A DNA stretch of 64,000 nucleotides, taken from positions 20,781 to 84,780 of the forward strand of contig CALGAD010000139.1 in NCBI GenBank assembly GCA_937951955.1, written 5' to 3'. The position numbers and the translations under genes were made by a program. Of the stretch, positions 33,617 to 44,672 are shown in pieces. Below the pieces are notes generated by a model. The model saw nothing but the letters and a program-made list of their open reading frames with translations, was not told the origin of the DNA and did no database searches. Every line of letters starts with the position of its first letter. Position 1 is the first letter of the stretch. This stretch comes from an uncultured Bacillaceae bacterium. GTDB taxonomy: Bacteria > Bacillota > Bacilli > Bacillales > Caldibacillaceae.

Positions 33617-35552
33617 AATGAGTAAGTTTCATTTACTTACCTTTGGCGAGGAAAGAGAGCATCTTCTTCATGAACTGCAAAAATTCCAATATATTCATTT
33701 CCAAAATTTAAATAAAAACGAAGAGCTCCTGGATCTCGGTCTGGAAAAGGTTGAAGTTCCCGAACGTATTGTTTTCGTAAATGAAGAAATCAATAAAGTT
33801 AAGTTCGTTATCGACATATTATCTCGCTATAAAGAAAAGAAAAATGGTTTTCAGGCACTAAAAGAAGGACTGACGACTCTCGATTTTAATGAATTGGAAA
33901 AAAGAGCAGAAGCTTTAGACTATACCCCTATATATGAAAAGATTCGTCATCTAGTTTCACAAAAAGAGCAAGTTCTGAAACAAATTGAAAGTGTACATGA
34001 CGAAATAGAAGATTTATTACCATGGAAACATCTGAAAGTTTCTTTTCAAGATTTATCTTCATTAAGACAATGCCAAGCGTTCATTGGTATTATTCCGAAG
34101 AAACGCTTGGAATTGTTTGAGGAAGATATGGATGCTTTGGACCTATCTTTTTATAAAATCGTTCATACCGACCAGGATAATGGCTATGTTTTAATTTTAA
34201 CTCACAAAAGTTGTTTAGATGATACAACGGATGTATTAAAACGCCATAGCTTTACGAGGACAAGTTTTTCTTATAAGAGAAAACCTGAGGAAGAAATTGT
34301 ATCATTACAATCTAAAGCTCAAGCTCTACAAAGGGAATATGAAGCAATTGAAGGTTCCATTAGAGAGCTTACAGATCATTTACATGACTTCGAAATCATA
34401 TACGAATATCTCATGAATAAAAAAATTCGCATCGCTGCCCAAGAGAACTTTTTACGAACAGAACATATCGATGTGATTGAAGGTTATATACCGACGGATA
34501 AGGTGGATGAATTTACGACCCTTGTGAAAAAGGAACTGAAAAATATTTATTATTTAGAGGTAAAAGAAGTAGACAAAGATGATCCTGATGTTCCAATTTT
34601 GCTGGAAAACTCCAAGTTTTCCAATGCCTTTGAGTCTTTAACGGCAATGTATGCTTTACCGAAATACAATGAAATTGATCCGACACCGTTATACTCAACA
34701 TTTTATTGTATCTTTTTTGGAATGATGGCAGCCGATTTTGGTTACGGGCTGTTATTATGGCTCGGGACATTTGCTATTTTAAAATTCTTTAAATTAGCAG
34801 AAGAACAGAAACAATTTATCCGATTTTTCTATTATGTTAGTTATGCAACAATGTTTTGGGGACTAGTTTTTGGTTCCTTCTTTGGCGGAGTGATCGAACT
34901 GCCAGCATTAATCAATCCATCGGAGGATTATATCCTGTTGCTAATTATTGCGATAGCCATTGGAATCGTGCATATTTTCTATTCCCTGGGGATTCAAGGC
35001 TATATAGCAATCCGGGATGGTCGACCTCTCGATGCATTGTTTGATGTCGGGCTATGGTATATGTTATTAGGCGGAGCCATTGTCTACATCGTCGGTATGT
35101 TTGTACCCCAGATTGCTCAATACCAAACAATTGCTGCTATCTTTATGGCGGTTGGCGCTATCGGTATCGTACTTACCGGTGGCCGGGACGCGAATAGTTT
35201 CGGCGGCAAGCTTGCTAGCGGATTGTATAGTTTATACGGTGTTTCGAGCTATGTTAGTGATTTCGTATCTTATTCCCGATTAATGGCACTGGGGCTTTCT
35301 GGTGGATATATTGCTTCGGCCATTAATTTGATGGTCCGGATGTTATTCGCCAGCGGTTTTCTTGGTGTCGTATTTGGCATAGTCGTCTTTATTGTTGGTC
35401 AAGCATTCAATATTTTCTTAAGTTGTTTAAGTGCCTACGTTCATTCAATTCGTTTAACTTATGTTGAGTTTTTTGGGAAATTTTACGAAGGTGGAGGAAA
35501 AGCCTTCCGCTTGTTTAGAAGTGAACCTAAATATATTCAGATAAAAAAATAG
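33603..35552 (+). CDS. ntpI: V-type ATPase subunit I (membrane stator, NtpI)
   Basis: A 649-residue stator subunit. Residues 1-340 form the cytoplasmic coiled-coil arm (MSKFHLLTFGEEREHLLHEL start); seven or eight membrane helices follow from about 370. The essential ion-channel arginine is present as Arg559 in DFVSYSRLMALGLS, and the C-terminal YVEFFGKFYEGGGKAFRLF is a family hallmark. It provides the half-channels for ion passage past the K ring and holds the peripheral stalks. The start overlaps the preceding gene. The ATG at 33603 follows GGAGAGG about 10 bases upstream. Confidence 0.94.
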   Translation: MAIVKMSKFHLLTFGEEREHLLHELQKFQYIHFQNLNKNEELLDLGLEKVEVPERIVFVNEEINKVKFVIDILSRYKEKKNGFQALKEGLTTLDFNELEKRAEALDYTPIYEKIRHLVSQKEQVLKQIESVHDEIEDLLPWKHLKVSFQDLSSLRQCQAFIGIIPKKRLELFEEDMDALDLSFYKIVHTDQDNGYVLILTHKSCLDDTTDVLKRHSFTRTSFSYKRKPEEEIVSLQSKAQALQREYEAIEGSIRELTDHLHDFEIIYEYLMNKKIRIAAQENFLRTEHIDVIEGYIPTDKVDEFTTLVKKELKNIYYLEVKEVDKDDPDVPILLENSKFSNAFESLTAMYALPKYNEIDPTPLYSTFYCIFFGMMAADFGYGLLLWLGTFAILKFFKLAEEQKQFIRFFYYVSYATMFWGLVFGSFFGGVIELPALINPSEDYILLLIIAIAIGIVHIFYSLGIQGYIAIRDGRPLDALFDVGLWYMLLGGAIVYIVGMFVPQIAQYQTIAAIFMAVGAIGIVLTGGRDANSFGGKLASGLYSLYGVSSYVSDFVSYSRLMALGLSGGYIASAINLMVRMLFASGFLGVVFGIVVFIVGQAFNIFLSCLSAYVHSIRLTYVEFFGKFYEGGGKAFRLFRSEPKYIQIKK

Positions 35553-35564
35553 AAAAAATTGTAA

Positions 35565-36065
<501 letters not shown>

Positions 36066-36149
36066 TTACAATATTCAACAAATGATGCACTTCTTTTCGG
36101 CGATTCAGATAAATTTTATAAAGAATACAAGTGAAATATATAACAATTT

Positions 36150-36180
36150 AGACAGGCTTTAATGATATGAAAGCCTGTCT
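36150..36180 (+). other. Intercistronic hairpin between ATPase subunits K and E
   Basis: Perfect 11-pair stem AGACAGGCTTT / AAAGCCTGTCT (36150-36160, 36170-36180) with a 9-base loop, lying in the only sizeable gap (166 bases) of the operon. No T run follows, so it is more likely a 3' stabiliser or processing site, or a partial terminator, that raises the K message over downstream genes. Confidence 0.65.
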
Positions 36181-36231
36181 GTATTTCCAAAAACATAGGT
36201 TTCTCGCACATAAATGCAAGGATGTGACGTT

Positions 36232-36795
36232 ATGACAAATTTGGAGAACCTGACGAAAAAAATAATTGATGATGCGAACCTCAAAGCAGAGCATATCATG
36301 CGCGAGGCAATGGACAAAAAACAACAGATCATCAAAGAAAAAGAAGAACTGGCTCTACAAGAAAAGAAGAAAATCATCGATAAGGCCGAGCAAAGAGCTC
36401 GTTTAGCTAAAGAACGGGTGATCTCCCGCGCCGAATTGCAGGCCCGGGATGAAAAATTAGCGGCAAAACAAGAAGTGATTGAAAAGGTCTTTGCTCTGGC
36501 AAAGGAAAAATTACGTCATTTAGACGAGAAACAATACATGGCCTTTCTAAAAAAACAATTGCAATCCATACAATGGAAAGGCACTGAAATTTTAATCGTA
36601 CCAGAAAAATATGTGGAAAAAGTTCAAGAACTTGAACTACCAGTACAGGTCTCCCGTGAGGAATTTGTTGATTCAGGATTTTTGGTAAAAGACGGAAACA
36701 TTGTATCGAATTACTCCTTTGAAGCACTCGTTGACTTTTACCGGGATGAAATTGAGCCTGTTATTGCAAAAGACCTTTTCGCAGGATTGGAGTGA
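36232..36795 (+). CDS. ntpE: V-type ATPase subunit E (peripheral stalk, NtpE)
   Basis: A 187-residue protein with a long N-terminal helix (about 1-100, very rich in Lys/Glu/Ala) and a small globular C-terminal domain ending SNYSFEALVDFYRDEIEPVI, typical for subunit E. It pairs with the H/G coiled coil to make the stator stalk that touches the A3B3 head. The ATG at 36232 has AAGGA 9 bases upstream; an in-frame ATG at 36214 lies within that site region and is less likely. Six bases separate it from subunit C. Confidence 0.9.
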   Translation: MTNLENLTKKIIDDANLKAEHIMREAMDKKQQIIKEKEELALQEKKKIIDKAEQRARLAKERVISRAELQARDEKLAAKQEVIEKVFALAKEKLRHLDEKQYMAFLKKQLQSIQWKGTEILIVPEKYVEKVQELELPVQVSREEFVDSGFLVKDGNIVSNYSFEALVDFYRDEIEPVIAKDLFAGLE

Positions 36796-36801
36796 CCGAT
36801 A

Positions 36802-37803
36802 TTGGATCGAATGGCATATACCCAGGCAGTTGTTCGCATTCGCGTACTTGAGAAAAGGCTTCTGACAAAGGCTCAATTCAATCTATTAATTGAGGCGAAA
36901 GATTTAGAGGAAGTTTTTCGCCTCCTGGATGAAACGGAGTATAGTAAAAGTCTTTCCCAAATTTCGAGAAAAGAAGACTATGAAGAAGTTCTCGGGAAAG
37001 AATTGAAAAGCGTCTATGCGACAGCCAAAGAAATTTCTCCAAACCATGAAATTATCGATTTACTGGCTTTGAAATATGATTATCACAATTTAAAGGTGCT
37101 TCTGAAGGAAAAGTTTTTAAATAAAGATTTTTCTCATTTGTATGCGCCTGTAGGTTCACAGGATTATCAAAAAGTAAAAAAGGCATATCTCGAAGGCGAT
37201 TTGCGCCGTTTACATTTTGACTTCTGGGAAGCTATCAGTAGTGCGCAAGAAGATTTCTTGCAGACGATGGATCCCCAGCGAATCGATATCATATTAGACC
37301 GCTTTTATATGAACCATCTGTATGAGATGGCAGAAAAAACCGGTATTGATATGTTTCTTGAATATGTAAAAGCATTGATCGATTTTACGAATATCCGCTC
37401 CATCCTCCGTTTACAAAAGATGGAAAAAGATATTCGTTTTTCTGAGGATGTTATCCTTCCAAATGGCAATATCGATAAAGATAAAATTGTATACTCCCTG
37501 CATGATTCAGTAGACAGTCTGATTGAATTATTCCGCAACGAAAATATTCACAAGTTTCTCATCAAAGGTCTCGAATCGTATCAAGAAACAAAACGCTTGA
37601 CGGACTTCGAAAAATGTATGGATGATTACTTGCTTGATGTGTGCCGGAAAGCAAAATCAATCCATTTCGGTCCGGAACCCATATTTACTTACATTGTGGC
37701 CAAGGAAACGGAAATCAAAAATTTACGAATTATCATCGTGTCCAAGCTGAACAATATTTCTCCTGAAGCCACAAGGGAAAGGGTGCGTGATTTATATGCA
37801 TAA
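36802..37803 (+). CDS. ntpC: V-type ATPase subunit C (central stalk socket, NtpC)
   Basis: A 333-residue helical protein of the AC39/d-subunit family with the internal threefold repeat of helical bundles. Recognisable features: [10 protein letters not shown] near the start, [19 protein letters not shown], and [26 protein letters not shown] near the C terminus. It is the funnel that couples the D-F shaft to the K ring. The start is TTG at 36802 with GGAG 9 bases upstream. The end overlaps the beginning of the subunit F gene by a few bases. Confidence 0.93.
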   Translation: MDRMAYTQAVVRIRVLEKRLLTKAQFNLLIEAKDLEEVFRLLDETEYSKSLSQISRKEDYEEVLGKELKSVYATAKEISPNHEIIDLLALKYDYHNLKVLLKEKFLNKDFSHLYAPVGSQDYQKVKKAYLEGDLRRLHFDFWEAISSAQEDFLQTMDPQRIDIILDRFYMNHLYEMAEKTGIDMFLEYVKALIDFTNIRSILRLQKMEKDIRFSEDVILPNGNIDKDKIVYSLHDSVDSLIELFRNENIHKFLIKGLESYQETKRLTDFEKCMDDYLLDVCRKAKSIHFGPEPIFTYIVAKETEIKNLRIIIVSKLNNISPEATRERVRDLYA

Positions 37804-38104
37804 AATTGCGGTAATCGGTGATAAAAATTCGGTTTTAGCCTTTAAAGCGCTCGGATTAGATGTGTTTACCGTAACGGATGATTTAGAAGCACGAAAAACG
37901 GTCAATCGTTTAGCGAAAAATCAATACGGTGTGATTTTTATCACCGAACAAATTGCTCAATTAATACCCGATACGATTTCTCGTTATGACGATCATGTTA
38001 CTCCTGCAATTATTCTCATACCAAATAACCAGGGATCGCTCAATATCGGTATGAATCGGATTGATAAAAACGTAGAAAAAGCCGTTGGCTCAAATATTCT
38101 ATAA
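37796..38104 (+). CDS. ntpG: V-type ATPase subunit F (central stalk, NtpG)
   Basis: A 102-residue Rossmann-like protein of the ATP-synthase F family: [22 protein letters not shown] at the N terminus and [14 protein letters not shown] in the middle. It binds subunit D in the rotating shaft. Two starts are possible: GTG at 37787 (AAGGGA 8 bases upstream) or ATG at 37796, which matches the usual family start; I list the latter. The gene overlaps subunit C and is 17 bases ahead of subunit A. Confidence 0.9.
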   Translation: MHKIAVIGDKNSVLAFKALGLDVFTVTDDLEARKTVNRLAKNQYGVIFITEQIAQLIPDTISRYDDHVTPAIILIPNNQGSLNIGMNRIDKNVEKAVGSNIL

Positions 38105-38121
38105 GAAGGAGCAGACTCAAC

Positions 38122-39894
38122 TTGAAAGTAGGAAGAGTAATTAAAGTATCTGGACCTTTAGTCATTGCTGAAGGAATGGATAATGCAAACGTATATGATG
38201 TCGTTCAAGTTTCAGATGAAAAATTAATCGGTGAAATTATAGAAATGCGGGGCGATCATGCCTCGATTCAAGTATATGAGGAAACGACAGGAATCGGGCC
38301 GGGAGATCCGGTGTATACAACGGGGGAACCGTTATCCGTTGAGCTCGGTCCCGGTCTTTTGCAGCAAATGTTTGATGGGATTCAGCGCCCCCTGCAAACA
38401 CTGCAAGATTTGATCGGTGACTTTTTAGTAAGAGGTGCTGAAACACCGAGTCTTGACCGGACGAAAAAATGGTATTTCACGCCGACCGTTAAAGTCGGAG
38501 ATGAGGTTTCTGAAGGAGATGTGATCGGAACTGTCCAAGAGACAGCGGTCATTCTTCATAAAATCATGGTGCCACCGGGAGTTTCCGGAACCGTAACGGA
38601 AATTAAAGAAGGGGAATTTACCGTTGTAGACGATATTTGTACCCTTGATAATGGAACGAAACTACAAATGATGCAAAAATGGCCGGTTCGACGCGGGCGC
38701 GGCTATAAGAAAAAATTAAATCCGACCGAACCGTTATTAACTGGACAAAGGGTAATCGATACCTTTTTCCCTGTTGCTAAAGGGGGAACGGCGGCAATTC
38801 CCGGTCCTTTCGGTTCAGGGAAAACGGTGATCCAGCATCAGTTAGCCAAATGGGCCGATGCGGAAATCGTGGTCTATGTCGGTTGCGGTGAACGCGGGAA
38901 CGAGATGACCGACGTATTAAAAGAATTCCCGGAAATAATCGACCCGAATACGGGAGAATCGATCATGAAGCGGACCGTGCTCATTGCCAATACGTCGAAT
39001 ATGCCGGTGGCTGCCCGGGAAGCATCGATTTATACAGGAATCACCATTGCCGAATATTACCGGGATATGGGCTATTCCGTAGCGATCATGGCTGATTCCA
39101 CATCCCGCTGGGCCGAAGCTTTACGGGAAATGTCCGGAAGGCTTGAAGAAATGCCGGGGGATGAAGGGTTCCCCGCCTATTTACAATCACGTATCGCCGA
39201 GTTTTATGAAAGAGCCGGTAAAGTCGTCTGTCACGGTAAAGATGGAAGGGAAGGTGCGGTGACGATAATCGGTGCTGTTTCCCCGCCAGGAGGAGACCTT
39301 TCCGAACCCGTAACCCAGGCGACACAGCGGATCGTTAAAGTGTTCTGGGGACTGGATTATGCGCTCTCTTATGCAAGACACTTCCCGGCAATTAACTGGC
39401 TGAATTCCTATACCTTGTATCAAACGAAAATGGACGAATGGATGGATACGCATATCGATCCAGAGTTTTCTGAAAACCGGCAATTGGCCATGACCCTTCT
39501 CCAGGATGAAGCGAACTTGCAAGAAATTGTTCGCCTCGTCGGTCGTGATTCTTTATCAGAAGTCGATCAATTGAAACTGGAAGCAGCCAAATCCATTCGG
39601 GAAGACTTTTTACAACAAAATGCTTTCCATGATGTTGATACTTTCTGTTCTTACGAAAAACAAAACAAAATGTTGAAAGTCGTTATGGATTTCTATCGTC
39701 ATGGGAAACGGGCACTGGAAGCAAACGTGTATTTAAGTGAGATTGAAGCGCTGCCGGTACGGGAAAAAATTGCCCGGATGAAATTTATTCCCGAAGAGGA
39801 AATTCATCAGATTGACGAAATTCATCAGGAACTCCTGGATAGCATTGAGGAGTTAATCAGCGTGGGAGGTGTCGTTGATGCCGAAGGAGTATAA
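38122..39894 (+). CDS. ntpA: V-type ATPase catalytic subunit A (NtpA)
   Basis: A 590-residue catalytic subunit. The P-loop GPFGSGKT is at 228-235, the V-type bulge domain covers about 110-190 ([16 protein letters not shown]), and the catalytic GERGNEM segment and [19 protein letters not shown] region are complete. It hydrolyses ATP in alternating A3B3 with subunit B. The start is TTG at 38122 with GAAGGAG about 10 bases upstream. The last 17 bases overlap the start of ntpB, so expression of A and B is coupled in a 1:1 ratio. Confidence 0.96.
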   Translation: MKVGRVIKVSGPLVIAEGMDNANVYDVVQVSDEKLIGEIIEMRGDHASIQVYEETTGIGPGDPVYTTGEPLSVELGPGLLQQMFDGIQRPLQTLQDLIGDFLVRGAETPSLDRTKKWYFTPTVKVGDEVSEGDVIGTVQETAVILHKIMVPPGVSGTVTEIKEGEFTVVDDICTLDNGTKLQMMQKWPVRRGRGYKKKLNPTEPLLTGQRVIDTFFPVAKGGTAAIPGPFGSGKTVIQHQLAKWADAEIVVYVGCGERGNEMTDVLKEFPEIIDPNTGESIMKRTVLIANTSNMPVAAREASIYTGITIAEYYRDMGYSVAIMADSTSRWAEALREMSGRLEEMPGDEGFPAYLQSRIAEFYERAGKVVCHGKDGREGAVTIIGAVSPPGGDLSEPVTQATQRIVKVFWGLDYALSYARHFPAINWLNSYTLYQTKMDEWMDTHIDPEFSENRQLAMTLLQDEANLQEIVRLVGRDSLSEVDQLKLEAAKSIREDFLQQNAFHDVDTFCSYEKQNKMLKVVMDFYRHGKRALEANVYLSEIEALPVREKIARMKFIPEEEIHQIDEIHQELLDSIEELISVGGVVDAEGV

Positions 39895-41272
39895 AACCGT
39901 TTCTGAAGTTGTCGGTCCATTGATGGTGGTTGAAGGTGTCGAAGGTGTGAAATATGAAGAACTCGTCGAAATTGAATTGCAGACGGGGGAAAAGCGGCGG
40001 GGACGTGTCCTTGAGGTTCATGAAGATAAGGCGATGATCCAGCTTTTCGAAGGTTCATCCGGTATTAATTTGAAAAATACGACCGTTCGCTTTCTCGGTA
40101 AACCGCTGGAACTCGGTGTTTCTCCGGATATGATCGGCCGCATTTTCGACGGATTGGGCCGTCCTATCGATGATGGTCCGAAAATTATCCCGGAAATGAA
40201 ACTCGATATTAATGGGATTCCGATCAATCCCGTATCGCGGGACTATCCGAATGAGTTTATTCAAACCGGGATTTCCTGTATCGATGGATTAAATACATTA
40301 GTTCGCGGACAAAAACTGCCGATCTTTTCCGGTTCCGGGCTTCCCCATAATGAATTGGCGGCCCAAATCGCAAGACAAGCTACGGTTTTAGGTTCGGATG
40401 AAAAGTTCGCCGTTGTTTTCGCCGCCATGGGGATCACGTTTGAAGAGGCCCAATTTTTCATCGAGGACTTCACAAAAACCGGTGCGATTGACCGGGCCGT
40501 ACTATTTATGAATCTGGCCAATGACCCGGCTATTGAACGGATTGCGACACCGAGGATGGCATTAACATGTGCAGAGTATTTAGCCTTTGAACAGGATATG
40601 CACGTACTCGTTATTATGACGGATATGACGAACTACGCCGAAGCTCTGCGTGAAACGTCCGCAGCTCGTAAAGAAGTACCCGGAAGAAGAGGCTATCCAG
40701 GTTATTTATATACGGACCTGGCTACCCTTTATGAACGGGCGGGACGCATTAAAGGAAGAAATGGCTCCATTACGCAAATTCCGATTTTAACGATGCCCGA
40801 AGATGACATTACCCATCCAATTCCTGACCTGACCGGCTACATTACAGAAGGACAGATTATTTTATCCCGGGATTTATATAAGAGGGGCATCAATCCGCCG
40901 ATTAACCCCGTACCTTCTCTGTCGCGGCTCAAGGATAAGGGAATCGGTGATGGGAAAACCCGGGAGGACCATGCGGATACGATGAACCAGCTGTATGCCG
41001 CCTATACTTCGGGGATTCAGGCGCGCGAACTTTCGACCATTTTAGGGGAAACCGCCCTTTCCGAAGTCGACAAAGCTTTCTGGAAATTTGCAGAGGCCTT
41101 CGATACAAAATATATTAATCAAGGTTTTTATAACAATCGCACGATTGAAGAAACATTAAATCTCGGCTGGGAATTATTGAAGTTAATCCCGCGCACCGAA
41201 TTGAAACGAATTCGCACAGAATATCTCGATAAATATTTGCCTCAAGATGAAACGGAAAAAGGGGCAATGTAG
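39878..41272 (+). CDS. ntpB: V-type ATPase subunit B (NtpB)
   Basis: A 464-residue non-catalytic nucleotide-binding subunit: it lacks a canonical P-loop ([19 protein letters not shown] instead) but keeps [17 protein letters not shown] near the C terminus and the arginine-bearing regulatory regions. The ATG at 39878 has GGGAGG 8 bases upstream, within ntpA; an in-frame GTG at 39869 overlaps that ribosome site and is rejected. The stop is followed directly by the ntpD start. Confidence 0.96.
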   Translation: MPKEYKTVSEVVGPLMVVEGVEGVKYEELVEIELQTGEKRRGRVLEVHEDKAMIQLFEGSSGINLKNTTVRFLGKPLELGVSPDMIGRIFDGLGRPIDDGPKIIPEMKLDINGIPINPVSRDYPNEFIQTGISCIDGLNTLVRGQKLPIFSGSGLPHNELAAQIARQATVLGSDEKFAVVFAAMGITFEEAQFFIEDFTKTGAIDRAVLFMNLANDPAIERIATPRMALTCAEYLAFEQDMHVLVIMTDMTNYAEALRETSAARKEVPGRRGYPGYLYTDLATLYERAGRIKGRNGSITQIPILTMPEDDITHPIPDLTGYITEGQIILSRDLYKRGINPPINPVPSLSRLKDKGIGDGKTREDHADTMNQLYAAYTSGIQARELSTILGETALSEVDKAFWKFAEAFDTKYINQGFYNNRTIEETLNLGWELLKLIPRTELKRIRTEYLDKYLPQDETEKGAM

Positions 41273-41908
41273 ATGGCTATTTTAAATGTTAAACCGACCC
41301 GGATGGAGTTATCGAATTTAAAACGGAGACTGGCTACGGCCAAACGGGGACATAAATTGTTAAAGGATAAACAGGATGAATTAATGCGCCAGTTTATCGG
41401 GCTGATCAGAAAAAATAAAAGTTTACGTGAAGAAGTTGAAAAGGAACTGCAAGATGCCTTTAAAGACTTTTTGATTGCTAGTGCAGTTATGTCTCCGGAA
41501 ATGCTGGAAGAGGCTGTTAGTTTTCCGAAAGAATCGATTTCTGTCGAAATCGAGCAGAAAAACGTTATGAGTGTGTATGTTCCGGTAATGAATTTTAAAA
41601 GAAAATTAGAAACCGATGCGGGAAGTATTTACCCGTACGGTTTCGTTCAAACTTCATCGGAACTGGACGATGCCATTAGCCGTCTTTACGATATTATGCC
41701 GAAACTATTACGGTTAGCTGAAGTGGAAAAGTCCTGCCAGCTCATGGCAGACGAAATAGAAAAAACGCGAAGACGGGTGAACGCGCTTGAACACCGGACG
41801 ATTCCCGATTTAGAAGAAACGATTAAATTTATCCGGATGAAATTGGACGAAAATGAACGAGCGACAATCACCCGCCTGATGAAAGTGAAAGATCTTATTA
41901 ATAAGTAG
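41273..41908 (+). CDS. ntpD: V-type ATPase subunit D (rotor shaft, NtpD)
   Basis: A 211-residue long antiparallel coiled coil: [33 protein letters not shown] at the N-terminal helix and [21 protein letters not shown] in the C-terminal helix, both hallmarks of subunit D. It rotates inside the A3B3 head and passes torque to subunits F and C. The ATG abuts the ntpB stop. It is the last gene of the operon; there is no ntpJ K+ transporter gene as in Enterococcus. A long terminator follows. Confidence 0.95.
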   Translation: MAILNVKPTRMELSNLKRRLATAKRGHKLLKDKQDELMRQFIGLIRKNKSLREEVEKELQDAFKDFLIASAVMSPEMLEEAVSFPKESISVEIEQKNVMSVYVPVMNFKRKLETDAGSIYPYGFVQTSSELDDAISRLYDIMPKLLRLAEVEKSCQLMADEIEKTRRRVNALEHRTIPDLEETIKFIRMKLDENERATITRLMKVKDLINK

Positions 41909-41936
41909 AATAAAAATCTATACGTCTTCTTCCCCT

Positions 41937-41983
41937 GCCGTGTAATTGCTGAACATCATTCAGTAATTGCACGGCTTTTTTGT
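41937..41983 (+). terminator. Terminator of the V-ATPase operon
   Basis: Stem of about 17 pairs beginning GCCGTG / CACGGC (41937-41942 and 41970-41975) with two wobble pairs, followed by TTTTTT. Confidence 0.9.
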
Positions 41984-42037
41984 CCTTCCTGTTTTTAATA
42001 ATATTGGAAATAATGGTAACAATTTTTATGTAGTAAT

Positions 42038-42080
42038 GTTACAAAATTTTACTATCTTCTTGATAATTTTGTAACAAAAT
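42038..42080 (+). promoter_or_regulatory. Palindromic operator candidates upstream of cydABCD
   Basis: An 11-base inverted repeat GTTACAAAATT (42038-42048) and AATTTTGTAAC (42065-42075), 16 bases apart, and a 15-base perfect palindrome ATTTTGT-A-ACAAAAT (42066-42080) that shares the right arm. A related GTAACAATTTT occurs at 42016-42026. In B. subtilis cydA is repressed by Rex and CcpA and needs ResD; this repeat is not an exact Rex box, so the protein is unknown. Confidence 0.55.
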
Positions 42081-42151
42081 TCCCGGTTATGACTCTCAAA
42101 ATTTATTATTATATAAGTGTAATTATAATTCTATGCACTGGGGGGAGTTTC

Positions 42152-43552
42152 ATGGATGCCGTGCTGTTAGCCCGCATTCAGTTTGCGGCTACCACAATTT
42201 TCCACTTTTTCTTCGTACCACTTTCAATAGGTCTTGCCTTTATTGTCGCACTAATGGAAACGCTTTCAGTCATCAAAAAGAATGAATTGTATGAGAAAAT
42301 GGCGCGGTTTTGGGGGAAGTTTTTTCTCATTAACTTCGTTGTCGGTGTTGTGACCGGTATCATCCAGGAGTTTCAGTTTGGTATGAACTGGTCTGATTAT
42401 TCCCGGTTTGTCGGTGATGTATTCGGACCACCACTGGCTATTGAAGCACTTCTAGCGTTCTTTATGGAATCAACATTTATCGGCATTTGGATCTTTGGTC
42501 GTAAACGGCTACCTCGCTGGGTCAATGTACTGTCGATCTGGTTAGTATCGATCGGAACAACTCTTTCCGCTTTTTGGATCATGGCTGCAAACTCCTTCAT
42601 GCAAAATCCAGTCGGCTATGCCATCCAAAATGGTCGGGCGGAAATGAACTCCATTGGGGAAATCTTCTCCAATCCTAAATTACTCGTAGCTTATCCCCAT
42701 ACGATTTTTGCCAGCCTCGCAACAGGTGCCTTTTTAGTGATCGGTATTTCGGCCTGGAACTACTTGAAAAAGCGGGATTTAGATTTTTACAAACGCTCCA
42801 TGAATATTGCTCTCATCATCGGAATTATTTCAACAATCGGTGTTGCTTTAACCGGACACTTACAATCTCAATATTTAGTTGAAGCTCAACCGATGAAAAT
42901 GGCCGCTGCAGAAGGATTATGGGAAGATAGTGCGGATCCAGCACCATGGACCGTCATTGCCTCAATAGATGTCGAAAGTCAGGAAAATCGCTGGCAGGTC
43001 GATATTCCGTATTTATTAAGCTACCTTGCCTATGGTGAATTTGATGGTTCTGTAGAGGGTATGCTCTCATTGCAAGAAAAGTATGAGCAGCAGTTTGGTG
43101 AGGGATATAATTATATTCCGCCGGTGAAAACGACGTTCTGGAGCTTCCGCATCATGGTGGCTGCAGGCTTCTTAATGATTTTCTTAAGTTTACTCGGTTT
43201 AATCTACCAGAAGCGGGGTACTTTAGTCAAACGGACGAAGTTACTGAAGTTCATGATCGTGGCGATATTCTTCCCGTATATTTCCAACACTGCGGGATGG
43301 ATTATGTCGGAAATCGGCCGGCAGCCATGGGTTGTAAACGGCTTGATGTTAACTGAAGCCGGTATTTCACCGACGGTTACATCCGGAGAAATCTTCTTCT
43401 CCTTAATTAGCTTTACGGTCGTCTATACGCTGTTGATGATCGCGATGATCTACTTGTTTGTCCGGGTTGCCAAACAAGGACCGCATGAGGTTGTCCAGCA
43501 AGATCCTACCGTCGATCCATTTTCTAAAGGTACTGAAGGGAGGGTCGTCTAA
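42152..43552 (+). CDS. cydA: Cytochrome bd ubiquinol/menaquinol oxidase subunit I
   Basis: A 466-residue subunit with about nine membrane helices. Haem b595 ligand His18 (TIFHFFFVPL) is present, as are the haem b558 histidine region (AYPHTIFASLATG), a short quinone loop and the GWIMSEIGRQPWVVNGLM signature. It oxidises quinol and, with CydB, reduces oxygen at high affinity without pumping protons. The ATG at 42152 has GGGGGAG upstream and gives the normal family N terminus; an open frame back to 42089 adds an unlikely leader. The stop overlaps the cydB start (TAATG). Confidence 0.95.
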   Translation: MDAVLLARIQFAATTIFHFFFVPLSIGLAFIVALMETLSVIKKNELYEKMARFWGKFFLINFVVGVVTGIIQEFQFGMNWSDYSRFVGDVFGPPLAIEALLAFFMESTFIGIWIFGRKRLPRWVNVLSIWLVSIGTTLSAFWIMAANSFMQNPVGYAIQNGRAEMNSIGEIFSNPKLLVAYPHTIFASLATGAFLVIGISAWNYLKKRDLDFYKRSMNIALIIGIISTIGVALTGHLQSQYLVEAQPMKMAAAEGLWEDSADPAPWTVIASIDVESQENRWQVDIPYLLSYLAYGEFDGSVEGMLSLQEKYEQQFGEGYNYIPPVKTTFWSFRIMVAAGFLMIFLSLLGLIYQKRGTLVKRTKLLKFMIVAIFFPYISNTAGWIMSEIGRQPWVVNGLMLTEAGISPTVTSGEIFFSLISFTVVYTLLMIAMIYLFVRVAKQGPHEVVQQDPTVDPFSKGTEGRVV

Positions 43553-44565
43553 TGCAATTAGCTGAGCTCTGGTTTATGATTATTGCTATTTGTTTTATCG
43601 CCTATGTATTTTTTGAAGGATTTGACTTTGGCGTAGGGATGGGGACGAAATTTTTAGCGATAGATGAACGGGAGAAACGGTTGTTAATCAGTATTATTGG
43701 ACCGCACTGGGATGGGAATGAAGTCTGGTTATTAACCGCTGGCGGTGCCATGTTCGCGGCATTCCCGCACTGGTACGCTACCTTGTTTAGTGGATATTAC
43801 ATGGCCTTTGTGTTACTCCTGCTTGCCTTAATTGTTCGCGGTGTTTCCTTTGAATTCCGCAGTAAGGTAAATGATAATCGCTGGAAGGCAACGTGGGACT
43901 GGTCCATATTTCTTGGCAGCATCCTTCCGCCCTTTTTACTCGGGGCACTATTTGCCGGGTTAATTCAGGGACTGCCGATCGATGGGAATATGGAAATGCA
44001 TGCCGCCTTTTTCGGGGATATTGTCAATCTATATACAATTCTGACGGGAATCACATTCGTGCTCATTACTTATATCCTCGGTCTCACCTTCATCGCCTTG
44101 AAAACGGACGGACCAATTCGGGAAAGAGCGCGGGAGCAGGCGAAGAAAATTTACTGGTGGGTTGGCGCAGCAATCATACTCTTCCTGGCATTAACGGCGA
44201 TGGAAACAACGGTATTTGCGGATAAGGGAACTATTTTAATCCCGGTCTTTGCTGTGGCAGTTGTTCTTTATGCACTACTTTACGTATTTTTACGTAAAGA
44301 CCGTGAAGGCTATAGCTTTGTACTATCCGCCCTGGTCGCTGTGTTGATTACCGCCTCGTTCTTTATCTACTTGTTCCCGAATGCGTTGATCGCAACCGAT
44401 CCGACCAATAACATAACGATTTACGATGCAGCTTCCGGTGGTTATTCCTTGACGGTGATGACCATTGTGGCGGCAATTTTCGTCCCGATTGTGTTAGTGT
44501 ATACCGCCTGGAGTTACTGGATTTTCAGAAGGCGGATGAAAACAAGCGATCATTTAGAATATTAA
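43552..44565 (+). CDS. cydB: Cytochrome bd oxidase subunit II
   Basis: A 337-residue membrane subunit with about eight helices and the characteristic FFEGFDFGVGMGTKFL and GPHWDGNEVWLLTAGGAMFAAFP region in the first 70 residues. It partners CydA and completes the oxidase that works at low oxygen or under nitric-oxide or cyanide stress. Its start overlaps the cydA stop by one base. A hairpin lies in the 107-base gap to cydC. Confidence 0.95.
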   Translation: MQLAELWFMIIAICFIAYVFFEGFDFGVGMGTKFLAIDEREKRLLISIIGPHWDGNEVWLLTAGGAMFAAFPHWYATLFSGYYMAFVLLLLALIVRGVSFEFRSKVNDNRWKATWDWSIFLGSILPPFLLGALFAGLIQGLPIDGNMEMHAAFFGDIVNLYTILTGITFVLITYILGLTFIALKTDGPIRERAREQAKKIYWWVGAAIILFLALTAMETTVFADKGTILIPVFAVAVVLYALLYVFLRKDREGYSFVLSALVAVLITASFFIYLFPNALIATDPTNNITIYDAASGGYSLTVMTIVAAIFVPIVLVYTAWSYWIFRRRMKTSDHLEY

Positions 44566-44591
44566 CATCCCGCAATCTTTAAATCAGCTTG

Positions 44592-44646
44592 ACTGCCCCT
44601 TCTTTCAAACTTTTACTTCGTACATGTTACCGGGAGAAGGGGCGGT
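44592..44646 (+). other. Intercistronic hairpin between cydB and cydC
   Basis: ACTGCCCCTTCT / AGAAGGGGCGGT, 12 pairs with one wobble (44592-44603, 44635-44646) and a 31-base loop; no T run. It may reduce read-through or protect the cydAB message, so that the oxidase is made in excess of its assembly transporter. Confidence 0.55.
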
Positions 44647-44672
44647 TAATTGCTATAAGGGAGACGTTATAT

